Shown: positions 33,526-42,548 of the stretch, piece by piece
Position numbering within the stretch: position 1 is the stretch's first letter
Layout of the letters: the number at the start of each line of letters is the position of its first letter
From: CADEDH01 sp965216205
GTDB taxonomy: Bacteria; Actinomycetota; Acidimicrobiia; Acidimicrobiales; SZUA-35
Assembly (NCBI GenBank): GCA_965216205.1
Contig: OZ244139.1
Span: 2,852,001-2,916,000, forward strand
Reading direction: 5' to 3'
DNA: 64,000 nucleotides
Made by a program: the position numbers and the translations under genes
Notes under the pieces: model-generated
The model's database searches: none
Told to the model about the DNA's origin: nothing
What the model saw: the letters and a program-made list of their open reading frames with translations, nothing else

Positions 33526-34367
33526 TGTTGAGTGATCAGTTCTTCTGGTTCGCGACCCGCTCGGCCGGCCTGCTGACATGGTTCGCTGCGATGGGGTCCG
33601 TCGGCCTGGGGCTGCTGATGTCGAGCAGGGCGCTGGGCCGTCGACCGACGATCCCCTGGCTGCTCGACGTGCACCGGTTCCTCAGCGCCGCGGCGATGGT
33701 GTTCCTCGCCATCCACATGATCACCCTGTGGGCCGACGACTTCGTGCACTTCGGCCTCGCTGAGCTGTTCATCCCCGGCCGGGCCGAGGTCGGCGGGCTG
33801 TCCGACCTGTCGCTCGCCATCGGCGTCGTGGCGGCGTGGATCATGCTCGTGGTCCAGGCGACATCGCTGATCAAGAACCGGCTGCCCAAGCAACTCTGGC
33901 ACACGGTTCACCTCACGTCGTTCGGCTCCGTGATCCTCGGATTGATCCACGGCATCGAGGTGGGCTCCGATGCCGACAACCGGTTGCTCGTGGCAGCCGC
34001 GGTGTCGGTTCTCACCGCGATCCTCATCCTCACCGCGACCCGCGTGTCGCGGGTCCTCAGCGACCGGAAGTACCGGTACGAGCTCGAGCTCGACTCGGTG
34101 GACGAGCGCGACCTCCGGGACGACCTCGGCGACCTCGGCGAGGTGAGCGACCTCGGCGCAACCGGCGGGCTCGTCGACGTCGCCGAGACCGGTTGGTTCG
34201 ACGAGCCCGAGCACCTCGAACCGGTCCCGGTCTACGAGACCGTCGACCATCGGGAGCCGATCACGCCCACCCGGGCCGCCCGCTACCCGCCGCCCGTGGC
34301 GCGGTCCCGGCGACCACGCCCCCACGACGACGTCGCCGTCGACGACCGCACCGCCACCGACTGGTAG
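33525..34367 (+). CDS. Ferric-reductase-like transmembrane (heme) protein
   Basis: A 280-residue protein. About six membrane helices cover residues 5-190. Histidines suited to bis-heme ligation appear in DVHRFLSAAAM, LAIHMITLWAD, WHTVHLTSFGS and LIHGIEVG, as in the ferric-reductase-like (YedZ/FRE) domain. The last 90 residues are an acidic, Pro-rich cytoplasmic tail without NAD- or FAD-binding motifs. Together with ApbE it probably moves electrons across the membrane to a flavinylated or other acceptor. The start codon overlaps the ApbE stop (TGATG). Confidence 0.8.
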   Translation: MLSDQFFWFATRSAGLLTWFAAMGSVGLGLLMSSRALGRRPTIPWLLDVHRFLSAAAMVFLAIHMITLWADDFVHFGLAELFIPGRAEVGGLSDLSLAIGVVAAWIMLVVQATSLIKNRLPKQLWHTVHLTSFGSVILGLIHGIEVGSDADNRLLVAAAVSVLTAILILTATRVSRVLSDRKYRYELELDSVDERDLRDDLGDLGEVSDLGATGGLVDVAETGWFDEPEHLEPVPVYETVDHREPITPTRAARYPPPVARSRRPRPHDDVAVDDRTATDW

Positions 34368-34406
34368 CGATTCCCGGCCAAGAGGTGACGAGCTCCCAGC
34401 GCTGGC

Positions 34407-34412
34407 TAGCTT
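34407..34412 (+). promoter_or_regulatory. -10 box for a leaderless transcript
   Basis: TAGCTT lies exactly 6 nt before the ATG at 34419, with no ribosome site. Confidence 0.5.
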
Positions 34413-34418
34413 GGCCTG

Positions 34419-37400
34419 ATGGTGACGTCGGCCCGCTTCTTCCTGCTGGGCGGGTTCGAGCTCCACGTCGACGGGGCGGTGGTGGGTCCCGACGACTTCG
34501 AGCGGCGATCGGGGGCCGAGCTGCTCCAGCTCCTCGCGGTCACCACCGGGCACCGCCTCCACCGCGAGCAGATCATGGAGGCGCTCTGGCCCGGCGCCGA
34601 CAGCAGGTCGGCGGGGAACAGCCTTCGCAAGGCGGCGACGTTCGCGCGGCGGGCAACCGACGCAGCGGATGCGATCGTGGTCGAAGGTCAGGTCGTGGCG
34701 CTCTTCCCCGCCAGCGAGGTCGAGGTGGACGTGGAGGTCGTCGAGGCGGCCAGCGCGGGGGATGAGCGGTCGGTGACGGCCGCCGTCGACGCGTATCGCG
34801 GTGAGCTCCTTCCCGACCTGCCGTACGCGGAGTGGGCCGTCAGGGCTCGGCGCCGCCTGCGGCAGCACATGACCGCCGTCCTTGCGGCGACCCGCCGATG
34901 GGATGACCTCCTGGCGCTGGACCCCGGCAACGAGGAGGCGATCGTGGCGCTCATGGACCGCGCCCTCGCCGACGGCGATCGTCAGACGGTCCTCCGCCGC
35001 TACGACGAGCTCGAGGCACACCTCCGCGACGAGCTCGGCATCACCCCTGGCCGGACCGCCGTCGTGCTGCGCGACCGGGCACTCGATCCCGCCATCTCGA
35101 CCGGCGATGAGGCGAGCGGGGTGCGGACCTTCCTCATGACTGGCATCGAGGGCCCGACCCGGGCGCCGGAAGGCGACCCGGCGGGGGGAGCGGCCAGGAG
35201 GGCCCTCCACGACCGGCTGGTCGACGAGGCGGTCGAGCGACACGGAGGCGTCGTGGTCGAGACCGATGGCGACGGCGGCTGCGCCGTATTCGCGTCGGCG
35301 TCCGATGCCGTGCACGCTGCGGTTGCGATCCAGCTCGCGCTCCAGGCTGCGACCTGGGAGGGCGAGCGACCCCGGGTCAGCGTCGGACTCGACGTGGGTG
35401 AGGCGACGTATCGCGACGGACGGTGGTCCGGGGTCCCGCTCGACCGGACCGCCCGCATCCTCGACGTGGCGAGCGGAGATCAGATCGTGTGCTCCGAACT
35501 GGTGGCCGGCCTGGCCACCCCGGGCCTGGGGCCGGGAACCACCACCGTCGAGCTCGGGCGCTTCCGGCTGGCCGATCTGGCGCCCGCGACCCTCCACCGG
35601 GTGGAGGCGGATGGAATCGAGCAGCGGGCGGGGCTACGGGCCGCCCCGCTGTCGGGACGCCCGCTCGGCCCGTCCCGGGATCTGCTGATCGGTCGTGCCG
35701 CCGAGTCGAGCGACCTGGAACGACTGCTGACGACCGAGCGGCTGCTGACGATCGTCGGCCCGGGAGGAGCGGGCAAGACACACCTGGCCCGCCACGTCGC
35801 CGGGTCGGTCGCCGGAACCTTCCCCGGCGGGACGTGGATGTGCCGATTCGGCACAGTCGACGATGGGCGGGCAGTGGCCCAGGAGCTGCTCACGGCAATC
35901 GGCGCGGTGCAGCACACCGACGCCACCGCGGTGGAGTCGATCGTTCGGTCACTCGGCGACCGTCACACGCTGATCGTCCTCGACAACTGCGAGCACCTGC
36001 TCGCGTCGATCGTTGCCGTGAGCCGGGAGATCCTCGACCGGTGCCCCGGTGTCACGCTCCTCGCGACGAGCCGGGAGCCGCTGGGGTTGGCGGCGGAGCG
36101 TCAGTTCCGACTCGGCGAGCTCAGCCGGGACGCCTCTGTCGAGTTGTTCGTGACCACCGCCCGGCGCCAGGGTGCCTCGCTCGACCCCACCGATGCCACG
36201 GTGGCTCGGATCTGCCACCGGCTCGACGATCTTCCACTGGCCGTCCAGTTGGCCGCGGCCCGGGCGCGCACGCTCGATCCGGGCACCATCGAGTCGCTCC
36301 TGGACGACCGGTTGACCTTCCTGGCGTCGTCGACCAAGGATCGCCCCGATCACCACCGGACGCTGGAGGCAGCCATCGCCTGGTCGTTCGACGCGCTCCT
36401 ACCCGAGCTGCAACAGCTCCTGGTCGACCTGTCGGTGCTCACCGGCCGGTTCACGCTCGACGAGGCGCGCGCCGTCGCCGGCGCTGCGGGGACTCCGCTG
36501 TCGGCATTCGTGGACGGACTCGAGGTTCTGGTGAGGCGATCCCTGGTGGCCGGACCCGACCGGGTCGGCGACGAGCCGGTCTACCACCTGTTGGAGAGCA
36601 TTCGGCTCTTCGCCCGTGCTCGCGGTGGGCGCGACGCGGCCCTGGATCGCCACCTGACCCACTTCTGCGAGGCCGCCGAGGCCGCCAGGCGACTTCAGCA
36701 GCACGACTCGCTCGCCGGTCTGCAGTGGTTCCGTAGCCGGTGGGGCGATCTCCGCCAAGCGCAGGCCCACGCCGTGGCCTCCGGGCGCCTCGCCGACCTG
36801 TGTCGGATCATCAACGCTGCGAGCCATCACGGCGCGGTCACCGGTGAGTTGGAGCTCGTCGACTGGTGCGAGCGCGGTCTCGACCCTGCGCAACCGGTGA
36901 TCCACGGACCTGCCCATGTCGCAGCGCTCGCCAACTGGGCGCTGCTCGGCCTTCATCGAGGTGAGGTCGAGCTGGCCGAAGCGCTCGTGGCGCAGGCGTC
37001 GGCGGCCGACCCCGACCACGCCGAGGTCCTTCGAGCTCGGGCGCTGATCTCGTGGAGCCGAGGCGACCACGCCGAAGCCGTGCCGTTGATCGAGCGGATC
37101 CTGGAACAGACCGACCTCGAACCCTCACTCGAGGCGGGACTTCTGATGTTCGAGGCGATCCTCGTCTCGGGCACGGGCGGCGACATCGCGCCCATCGCCG
37201 ATCGGCTGGCGTCACTGGCCGCCGGGCGCGGCCCCGTCTTCGATGCCCGCGCCCTGTTCGTCGAAGCCGTCGCCAACGCCTGGACCGATCCGGAGCTCGC
37301 GAGCGCCCGACTCGACGAGTGCCAGTACCTGACCGATCGACACGACCTCATCGACATCGGCGCCGCCGTCCGACTCGTGAGGGCCTGGGTCTCACCGAGA

Positions 37401-37742
37401 ACAGAGGCGGGACCGAACGACGTGCTGGTGGCGATCGGCGGCAACATCGATTGGCTGCGGGAGCGCGGTCTGTGGTCGTACGCGCTCGTCCAGGTCGGCG
37501 TCTCGGCGCTCACGTTCGCCAGCGTCGACCGCATCGACCTCACGGTGACGCTGCTGTCCTCCTGTGCCGCCAACGGGTTCACCACCAACTTCCAGAGCGA
37601 TCTCACCGAGTCACTCCTCGCCGAGGCGAGGGCGACCCACGGCGGGCGCTACGACGAGTGGTGGGAGCACGGGCAGCGGCTCGACCCCGCGGCCGCGTGC
37701 CGGTTGGCGCTCACCGGTGTCGACCAGCTCCCGACCCGCTGA
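34419..37742 (+). CDS. Large SARP/BTAD regulator with degenerate cyclase and NB-ARC-like ATPase
   Basis: A 1107-residue regulator. Residues 1-90 are a winged helix (FFLLGGFELHVDG, HREQIMEALWPGAD), residues about 95-235 a BTAD domain, and about 238-360 a class III nucleotidyl-cyclase-like domain. In the cyclase part the usual T-D-I-E-G-S-T reads TGIEGPTR, so the first metal-binding Asp is Gly, and the K-x-x-G-D-G segment reads ETDGDGG; catalysis is unlikely. The ATPase has Walker A VGPGGAGKTHLARH near 444 and LIVLDNCEHLL near 518, as in AfsR/NB-ARC types. A TPR-like C-terminus ends the protein. It is transcribed from its own leaderless-type promoter. It may regulate the adjacent redox operon, which is inference. 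Confidence 0.85.
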   Translation: MVTSARFFLLGGFELHVDGAVVGPDDFERRSGAELLQLLAVTTGHRLHREQIMEALWPGADSRSAGNSLRKAATFARRATDAADAIVVEGQVVALFPASEVEVDVEVVEAASAGDERSVTAAVDAYRGELLPDLPYAEWAVRARRRLRQHMTAVLAATRRWDDLLALDPGNEEAIVALMDRALADGDRQTVLRRYDELEAHLRDELGITPGRTAVVLRDRALDPAISTGDEASGVRTFLMTGIEGPTRAPEGDPAGGAARRALHDRLVDEAVERHGGVVVETDGDGGCAVFASASDAVHAAVAIQLALQAATWEGERPRVSVGLDVGEATYRDGRWSGVPLDRTARILDVASGDQIVCSELVAGLATPGLGPGTTTVELGRFRLADLAPATLHRVEADGIEQRAGLRAAPLSGRPLGPSRDLLIGRAAESSDLERLLTTERLLTIVGPGGAGKTHLARHVAGSVAGTFPGGTWMCRFGTVDDGRAVAQELLTAIGAVQHTDATAVESIVRSLGDRHTLIVLDNCEHLLASIVAVSREILDRCPGVTLLATSREPLGLAAERQFRLGELSRDASVELFVTTARRQGASLDPTDATVARICHRLDDLPLAVQLAAARARTLDPGTIESLLDDRLTFLASSTKDRPDHHRTLEAAIAWSFDALLPELQQLLVDLSVLTGRFTLDEARAVAGAAGTPLSAFVDGLEVLVRRSLVAGPDRVGDEPVYHLLESIRLFARARGGRDAALDRHLTHFCEAAEAARRLQQHDSLAGLQWFRSRWGDLRQAQAHAVASGRLADLCRIINAASHHGAVTGELELVDWCERGLDPAQPVIHGPAHVAALANWALLGLHRGEVELAEALVAQASAADPDHAEVLRARALISWSRGDHAEAVPLIERILEQTDLEPSLEAGLLMFEAILVSGTGGDIAPIADRLASLAAGRGPVFDARALFVEAVANAWTDPELASARLDECQYLTDRHDLIDIGAAVRLVRAWVSPRTEAGPNDVLVAIGGNIDWLRERGLWSYALVQVGVSALTFASVDRIDLTVTLLSSCAANGFTTNFQSDLTESLLAEARATHGGRYDEWWEHGQRLDPAAACRLALTGVDQLPTR

Positions 37743-37766
37743 CGGGCTCCGGGAGAGCCCCGGCGG

Positions 37767-38414
37767 CTACAGCCCGTCCTCGCTGACCTTGGCCCAGACG
37801 GCGAAGAGCGGATCGGTGGGGCCGCCAGGGGGGATCGCCGCGGTGACCGTCGCCTCGATCCAGCGTCCCGAGAGGGCGAAGTAGCGTGAAACGAGATGGA
37901 GGTGGCTCCGGTCGTCGCCCTGCAACCAACCGGAGATCGCCTTGGTGGGGAAGCATCGATTGGAGAAGGTGCAACAGAAGGTGCCACCAGGCCGGACCAC
38001 CCGCGCCACCTCGTCGAAAACCTCCAGCGGTTGCACCAGATAGTCGACCGAGACGCAGCACACGGCACCATCGAAGGTGTCGTCGGCGAACGGGAGGCCG
38101 GGATGCCGGTTCAGATCTGCGGTCACCGCCCCGTCGGCCATCTCGTTCGCCGCCAGCTCGGCTCGGCTCATCCCCAGCGCGATGAGCGCGCCCGGAGGTG
38201 ACCGGAAGTGCGAGATCCACGAGCTCATGAGGTCGAGCACCCGCCCGTCGATCCCGAGCGCCTCGTACACCCGACCCACCGCCACGATCGCCGGATCGTC
38301 GATGTGGGTCACCAACCGGGGCTGACCGTAGAAGCGGCGGTCGTCGCCGTCGTCCATCCGGGAGAAGAACCCCTCGGGAAACGCGTCGTAGCGGCTGTCG
38401 CCGCGGGAATTCAC
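37767..38414 (-). CDS. Class I SAM-dependent methyltransferase (type 11-like)
   Basis: A 215-residue methyltransferase-like protein. GRVLDLMSSWISHFRSPPG stands where motif I is expected, but the Gly-rich loop is replaced by SSWISH, so SAM binding may be altered. PFADDTFDGAVCCVSVDYL and VVRPGGTFCCTFSNRCFP are the motif IV and VI regions. The C-terminus is normal. It is followed, 11 bp away, by the end of the acyl-CoA ligase gene on the same strand; the ligase lies upstream of the methyltransferase in reading direction only from its far side, so co-transcription (ligase first) is plausible. The substrate is unknown. Confidence 0.7.
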   Translation of the reverse strand: MNSRGDSRYDAFPEGFFSRMDDGDDRRFYGQPRLVTHIDDPAIVAVGRVYEALGIDGRVLDLMSSWISHFRSPPGALIALGMSRAELAANEMADGAVTADLNRHPGLPFADDTFDGAVCCVSVDYLVQPLEVFDEVARVVRPGGTFCCTFSNRCFPTKAISGWLQGDDRSHLHLVSRYFALSGRWIEATVTAAIPPGGPTDPLFAVWAKVSEDGL

Positions 38415-38425
38415 GCCACGGCCCG

Positions 38426-40036
38426 TCAGGAGATCTCGGCGACGGTCAGGTCACCGTCGGCGTAGCGCTGGCGGAGCACCTTCTTGTCGAACTTGCCGAC
38501 CGAGGTCTTGGGGACCTCTTCGATCTCGGCCCACCGCTCCGGCAGCCACCACTTGGCCACCTTGTCCGCCAGGTGGGCCCGCAGGTCGGCCGGGTCGAAG
38601 TCCGCGCCGTCGGCGGTGACGACACAGGCCAGCGGCCGCTCGTCGAAACGTTCGTCGGGTACGCCCACCACGGCGGCCTCGAGCACAGCCGGATGGCCCA
38701 TCAGGGCGTTCTCCAGGTCGACGCTGGAGATCCACTCGCCTCCGGACTTGATCACGTCCTTCGCCCGATCCGAGATCTGGATGAAACCGTTGGACTCCAT
38801 CGAGCCGACGTCGCCGGTTCGCAACCAGCCGTCGTGGAACTTCTCGTCTGCCCGGTCGTTGTAGTAGCTGGCGGTGATCCACGGACCCCGGATCTCGATC
38901 TCCCCCTGCGCCTCGCCGTCGTTGGGGAGCACGGTGCCGTCGTCGCCGCAGATGCGGATCTCGACCCCTGGCAGCGGGCGGCCGGTCCGCTCCCGCCAGC
39001 TCATCGCATCGGCGGGATCGGTTCCCTTGGGCACGTGGGCGATCGCCGCCAGCGGGCTGGTCTCGGTCATGCCCCACGCCTGAACCACCGGGACACCGAA
39101 CGTGGCGTCGAAGCCCTCGATCAGGCTGCGGGGCACCGCCGAGCCGCCGCACACGATCCCCCGCAGTGAGCTCAGGTCGGCGTCGGGGCGGTTGTTGAGT
39201 ACGTCGTTGAGCACGGTCGGGACGGCCCCGGAGTAGGTGGGTCTGGTGGACTCGATGATCTCGGCCAGCGGGGCTGCCTGGAGGTACTGCTGGGGCATGA
39301 TCAGGTCGGCACCAACGGCCCAGCCGGCGTACGGCATTCCCCAGGCGTTGGCGTGGAACATCGGCACGATCAACAGGAGCCGATCGTTCTGGCTGAACCC
39401 CATCGCCTGGGCCGACGTGATCCCGAACGTGTGGAGGTAGGTCGATCGGTGGGAGTACGCCACGCCCTTCGGGTTGCCGGTGGTGCCGCTCGTGTAGCAC
39501 ATGGCGGCTGCAGCCCGCTCGTCGACCGACGGGTAGTCGAAACCCGATCGCTCGGCGCCGATCACGGTCTCGTAGTCGAGGGTCTCCCCGAGTCCCGACG
39601 TGTCACCCTCGCCGATGGTGATGATGTGCCGGACGGTCGTGAGCTGGTCGCGCACCTTGGCCAGCAGGGGGGCGATGGAGCTGTCGACGATGACGACCTC
39701 GTCCTCGGCGTGGTTGATCACGTACGCGAGCTGCTCGGGGAAGAGCCGGATGTTGAGGGTGTGGAGGACGGCCCCCATGCTCGGGACCGCCAGGTACGCC
39801 TCCATGTGGTGCTGGTTGTTCCAGGCGAACGTGCCGACCCGGGTGCCCGAGCGCACGCCGAGCTCGGTCAGGGCCGCCGCGAGCTGATCGGCCCGGTCGC
39901 CGACCTCGGCGAACGTCGCGTGGACGGGACCCTCGGCGGTCCAGGTGATCACCTCGGAATCGGCGTGGACCCGTCGTCCGTGGTTGAACAGATGCTGTAT
40001 TCCCAGCGGGAAGTCCTGCATCGTGCTTTCGATCAT
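38426..40036 (-). CDS. Long-chain fatty-acid-CoA ligase (AMP-binding)
   Basis: A 536-residue adenylate-forming enzyme that activates a fatty acid to acyl-CoA. The P-loop is CYTSGTTGNPKGVAYSH, the A5-like region is VQAWGMTETSPLA, and the hinge/A8 region is LRTGDVGSMESNGFIQISDR (20 residues). The C-terminal lysine segment is VPKTSVGKFDKKVLR. Length and motif order match medium/long-chain ligases (FadD/alkK type). The ATG at 40036 follows AAGGAG by about 8 nt. A longer frame upstream to 40084 is unlikely. Confidence 0.9.
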   Translation of the reverse strand: MIESTMQDFPLGIQHLFNHGRRVHADSEVITWTAEGPVHATFAEVGDRADQLAAALTELGVRSGTRVGTFAWNNQHHMEAYLAVPSMGAVLHTLNIRLFPEQLAYVINHAEDEVVIVDSSIAPLLAKVRDQLTTVRHIITIGEGDTSGLGETLDYETVIGAERSGFDYPSVDERAAAAMCYTSGTTGNPKGVAYSHRSTYLHTFGITSAQAMGFSQNDRLLLIVPMFHANAWGMPYAGWAVGADLIMPQQYLQAAPLAEIIESTRPTYSGAVPTVLNDVLNNRPDADLSSLRGIVCGGSAVPRSLIEGFDATFGVPVVQAWGMTETSPLAAIAHVPKGTDPADAMSWRERTGRPLPGVEIRICGDDGTVLPNDGEAQGEIEIRGPWITASYYNDRADEKFHDGWLRTGDVGSMESNGFIQISDRAKDVIKSGGEWISSVDLENALMGHPAVLEAAVVGVPDERFDERPLACVVTADGADFDPADLRAHLADKVAKWWLPERWAEIEEVPKTSVGKFDKKVLRQRYADGDLTVAEIS

Positions 40037-40149
40037 CGTCACCGCTCCTTCGTCGCGCTCACGTGGGTTGCGTGCACCGGCCATGGTACGGCTGCCCGAC
40101 CAGAGGGTGCCTAGACAGCGGTTGGTACCGGAGATACGTTTCCTGCGTC

Positions 40150-41523
40150 ATGTCCGCGACCGCAACCGTCGAAGCTGCCGACCGGATCGGCGATCTGGGC
40201 GATCGGCGCCGACGGTTCCTCGCCACGACCCCAGGCCAGCTCCGGGCGGAGTCGATCGCGCTGGTGGTGTCGGCCCTCTTGGCGGGGTTGCTGACCTCGC
40301 TCGTCGTTGCCGACCAGGTCGGCAGCACCCGCCGCATCGCGGAGGAGGCCCAGCCGGCCATTCTGAGCGCTCGTCAGATCCAGACCAGCCTTGCCGAGGC
40401 GAACGCCGCGGCCGCGGCGGGCCTCCTGGTCGGCGGGGTCGACGACCCGTTACAGCGGGCGACCTACGACGAGTCGCTACTGACCGCGACCGAGGCGTTG
40501 GAGGAGGCCACCCGGCTCGTCGGCGAACCACCGGCGGTCGGCTCGGCCGACGGCGCCGTCGTCGAGTCCGACGATGCCGGCGAATCGGCGGCCGTGCCGT
40601 CGGCCTCGCTGTCGTCGAACGTCGTGGCGTACGGCGGGCTGATCGAGACGGCCCGGGCCAACAACCGTCAGGGGTTCCCGGTGGGAGCCGCCTATCTGAC
40701 CGCGGCGTCGGATCTGCTCGAGTCGGAGGTGTATCCGCAGACCGACCGAATCGCCAACGACGCCGCCGGGCGCTACGTCAGCTCCTACAACCGCCAGCGC
40801 GGGCTCGCACTGGTCCTCGGGGTCATGGCCATCGCGCTCGTCGTGGTCGTCGTGCTCATGCTGGTCTACGTGCAGTTCCAGCTCCGACGGCGTTTCAATC
40901 GCATCCTGAACGTCCCGCTGGTCGCGGCGACGGTCCTCGCCGCCGGACTGGCGGTGTGGACGACCTCGGCGATGGCCGGCCAGCTCTCCCACGTGACGAC
41001 CGCCCGCGACGACAGCTACGCCGGTACTCGGCTGTACCTCGACCTGCGGGGCACCGGTTTCGGCGCCAAGGCCGATCAGGCCCGGTTCCTCATCGCCCGA
41101 GGCGCGGGCGAGCGCTTCAACGACGACTTCGAGCAGCGGGCGGCGATCATCGCCGACCTGCGCGAGGACCTCGAGCTCCATGCAACGGAATCCGATACGC
41201 AGCGGGCCGTCGACCTCGCGGGCAACGCCTTCGACTCGTGGAACGATTACGAAGCCCTCCACCAGCAGATCGTGGACGCCGATCGCGCCGGTGACCGGGC
41301 CGGGGCGGTGGAGCTCGCACGTGTCGATGCCGAAGCGAGCTTCGACCGGTTCGACCAGGCCACCGCTGCAGCGTTGGCGGCGAACGACGAGCGCTTCGCG
41401 GCGGAGATGACGAGCGCCGAGCAGGCCATGCGGTGGCTCCGGTTCGGGTCGTTGCTCGCCGGCGTGGCGATCGCCGGCCTCGCCGCCTACGGCATCCAGT
41501 TGCGAATCGACGAGTATCGATGA
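40150..41523 (+). CDS. glnX: GlnX-like four-helix membrane sensor protein
   Basis: A 457-residue membrane protein. Four hydrophobic helices are visible (SIALVVSALLAGLLTSLVVA near 40; LALVLGVMAIALVVVVVLML near 220; VPLVAATVLAAGLAVWTTSA near 260; FGSLLAGVAIAGLAAYGIQL near 435), with two extracytoplasmic helical regions between 1-2 and 3-4. This topology and the adjacent GlnH-like lipoprotein match GlnX of corynebacteria and mycobacteria, which relays extracellular aspartate/glutamate sensing to the kinase PknG. TACGTT 9 nt before the ATG at 40150 may be the -10 box. The stop overlaps glnH by four bases. No pknG follows. Confidence 0.75.
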   Translation: MSATATVEAADRIGDLGDRRRRFLATTPGQLRAESIALVVSALLAGLLTSLVVADQVGSTRRIAEEAQPAILSARQIQTSLAEANAAAAAGLLVGGVDDPLQRATYDESLLTATEALEEATRLVGEPPAVGSADGAVVESDDAGESAAVPSASLSSNVVAYGGLIETARANNRQGFPVGAAYLTAASDLLESEVYPQTDRIANDAAGRYVSSYNRQRGLALVLGVMAIALVVVVVLMLVYVQFQLRRRFNRILNVPLVAATVLAAGLAVWTTSAMAGQLSHVTTARDDSYAGTRLYLDLRGTGFGAKADQARFLIARGAGERFNDDFEQRAAIIADLREDLELHATESDTQRAVDLAGNAFDSWNDYEALHQQIVDADRAGDRAGAVELARVDAEASFDRFDQATAAALAANDERFAAEMTSAEQAMRWLRFGSLLAGVAIAGLAAYGIQLRIDEYR

Positions 41524-42530
41524 GCCACGTGTCGAGCCCCGGGCCGGCCCGTGGCGCCGCCACCTCCCGCCGTGCCGCCCTCGTCTGGCTGCTGGCGCTG
41601 TCGCTGGTGCTGGCCGCCTGCTCGGCCACCACCGAGGACGCGTTCAACTCCAACCTCCCCGACGACGCGACCACCGGCGACGACGCGGCCACCGGGTCCG
41701 CGCCGACCGACGCCGGGTGTGATCCCGACGACCCCACCCGGAGTCTCGCGCCGCTCGATCCGTTGCCGGCGCCATCGGAGCTGCCAGCGGGCAGCTACAT
41801 GGCCGAGATCCGGTCTCGAGGTGTGCTCCGGGCGGGGGTGGGGGCCGACACGTTGCTGTTCGGCTACCTGAACCCCCAGTCGGGCGACATCGAGGGCTTC
41901 GATGTCGAGATGGCCCGCCTGGTGGCCGAGGCGATCTTCGGCGATCCGAACAGGATCGAGCTCGTCCCGGTGACCAGTGCGGAACGGATCGCCGCCATCG
42001 AGAGCGGCCAGGTCGATCTCGTGGTGAAGACGATGACGATCAACTGCGACCGGTGGGGCTCGATCAACTTCTCGTCGATCTACTACGAATCCGGCCAGCG
42101 ACTGCTCGTCGGCTCCGACGCCGCCGTCGCCACGATCGACGACCTCGGCGACGAGGTGATCTGCGCCGTGGCCGGCACGACCTCGCTCGCCAACCTCCAG
42201 GACCGCGGCGTGGCCACGTTCGAGGCGAGCGATTGGACCGATTGCCTCGTGGCGTTCCAGCAGGGTCAGGTGTCGGGCATCTCCACCGACGACACCATCC
42301 TGGCCGGCCTGGCCGCACAGGATCCGTATGCCGCCGTGGTGGGCAGCCCGTTCAGCGACGAGCCGTACGGGATCGGCCTGCCCAAGGAGCACGCCGAGTT
42401 CACGAGCTTCGTGAACGCGGTGCTGGAGCGGGCAAGAGCGGACGGCACCTGGCAGGCGCTCTACGACGAGTGGCTGGCCCAGATCCTCGGCAGCGGTACG
42501 CCGCCGGCTGCCGGCCCCACCCGAACCTGA
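41520..42530 (+). CDS. glnH: GlnH-like amino-acid-binding lipoprotein
   Basis: A 336-residue periplasmic-type substrate-binding lipoprotein. The signal peptide ends in the lipobox LVLAAC, followed by an Asp/Thr-rich linker and a family 3 binding domain (RSRGVLRAGVGADTLLFGYL, GFDVEMARLVAEAIFG, RIAAIESGQVDLVVKTMTI; each 20 residues or fewer). This family binds polar amino acids. Overlap with glnX (ATGA) and lack of any ABC permease or ATPase nearby suggest a sensory rather than a transport role, as for GlnH of the PknG system. The ligand is inferred to be aspartate or glutamate from that parallel. Confidence 0.8.
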   Translation: MSHVSSPGPARGAATSRRAALVWLLALSLVLAACSATTEDAFNSNLPDDATTGDDAATGSAPTDAGCDPDDPTRSLAPLDPLPAPSELPAGSYMAEIRSRGVLRAGVGADTLLFGYLNPQSGDIEGFDVEMARLVAEAIFGDPNRIELVPVTSAERIAAIESGQVDLVVKTMTINCDRWGSINFSSIYYESGQRLLVGSDAAVATIDDLGDEVICAVAGTTSLANLQDRGVATFEASDWTDCLVAFQQGQVSGISTDDTILAGLAAQDPYAAVVGSPFSDEPYGIGLPKEHAEFTSFVNAVLERARADGTWQALYDEWLAQILGSGTPPAAGPTRT

Positions 42531-42548
42531 GGTGGCCCGGGCCCGGGG

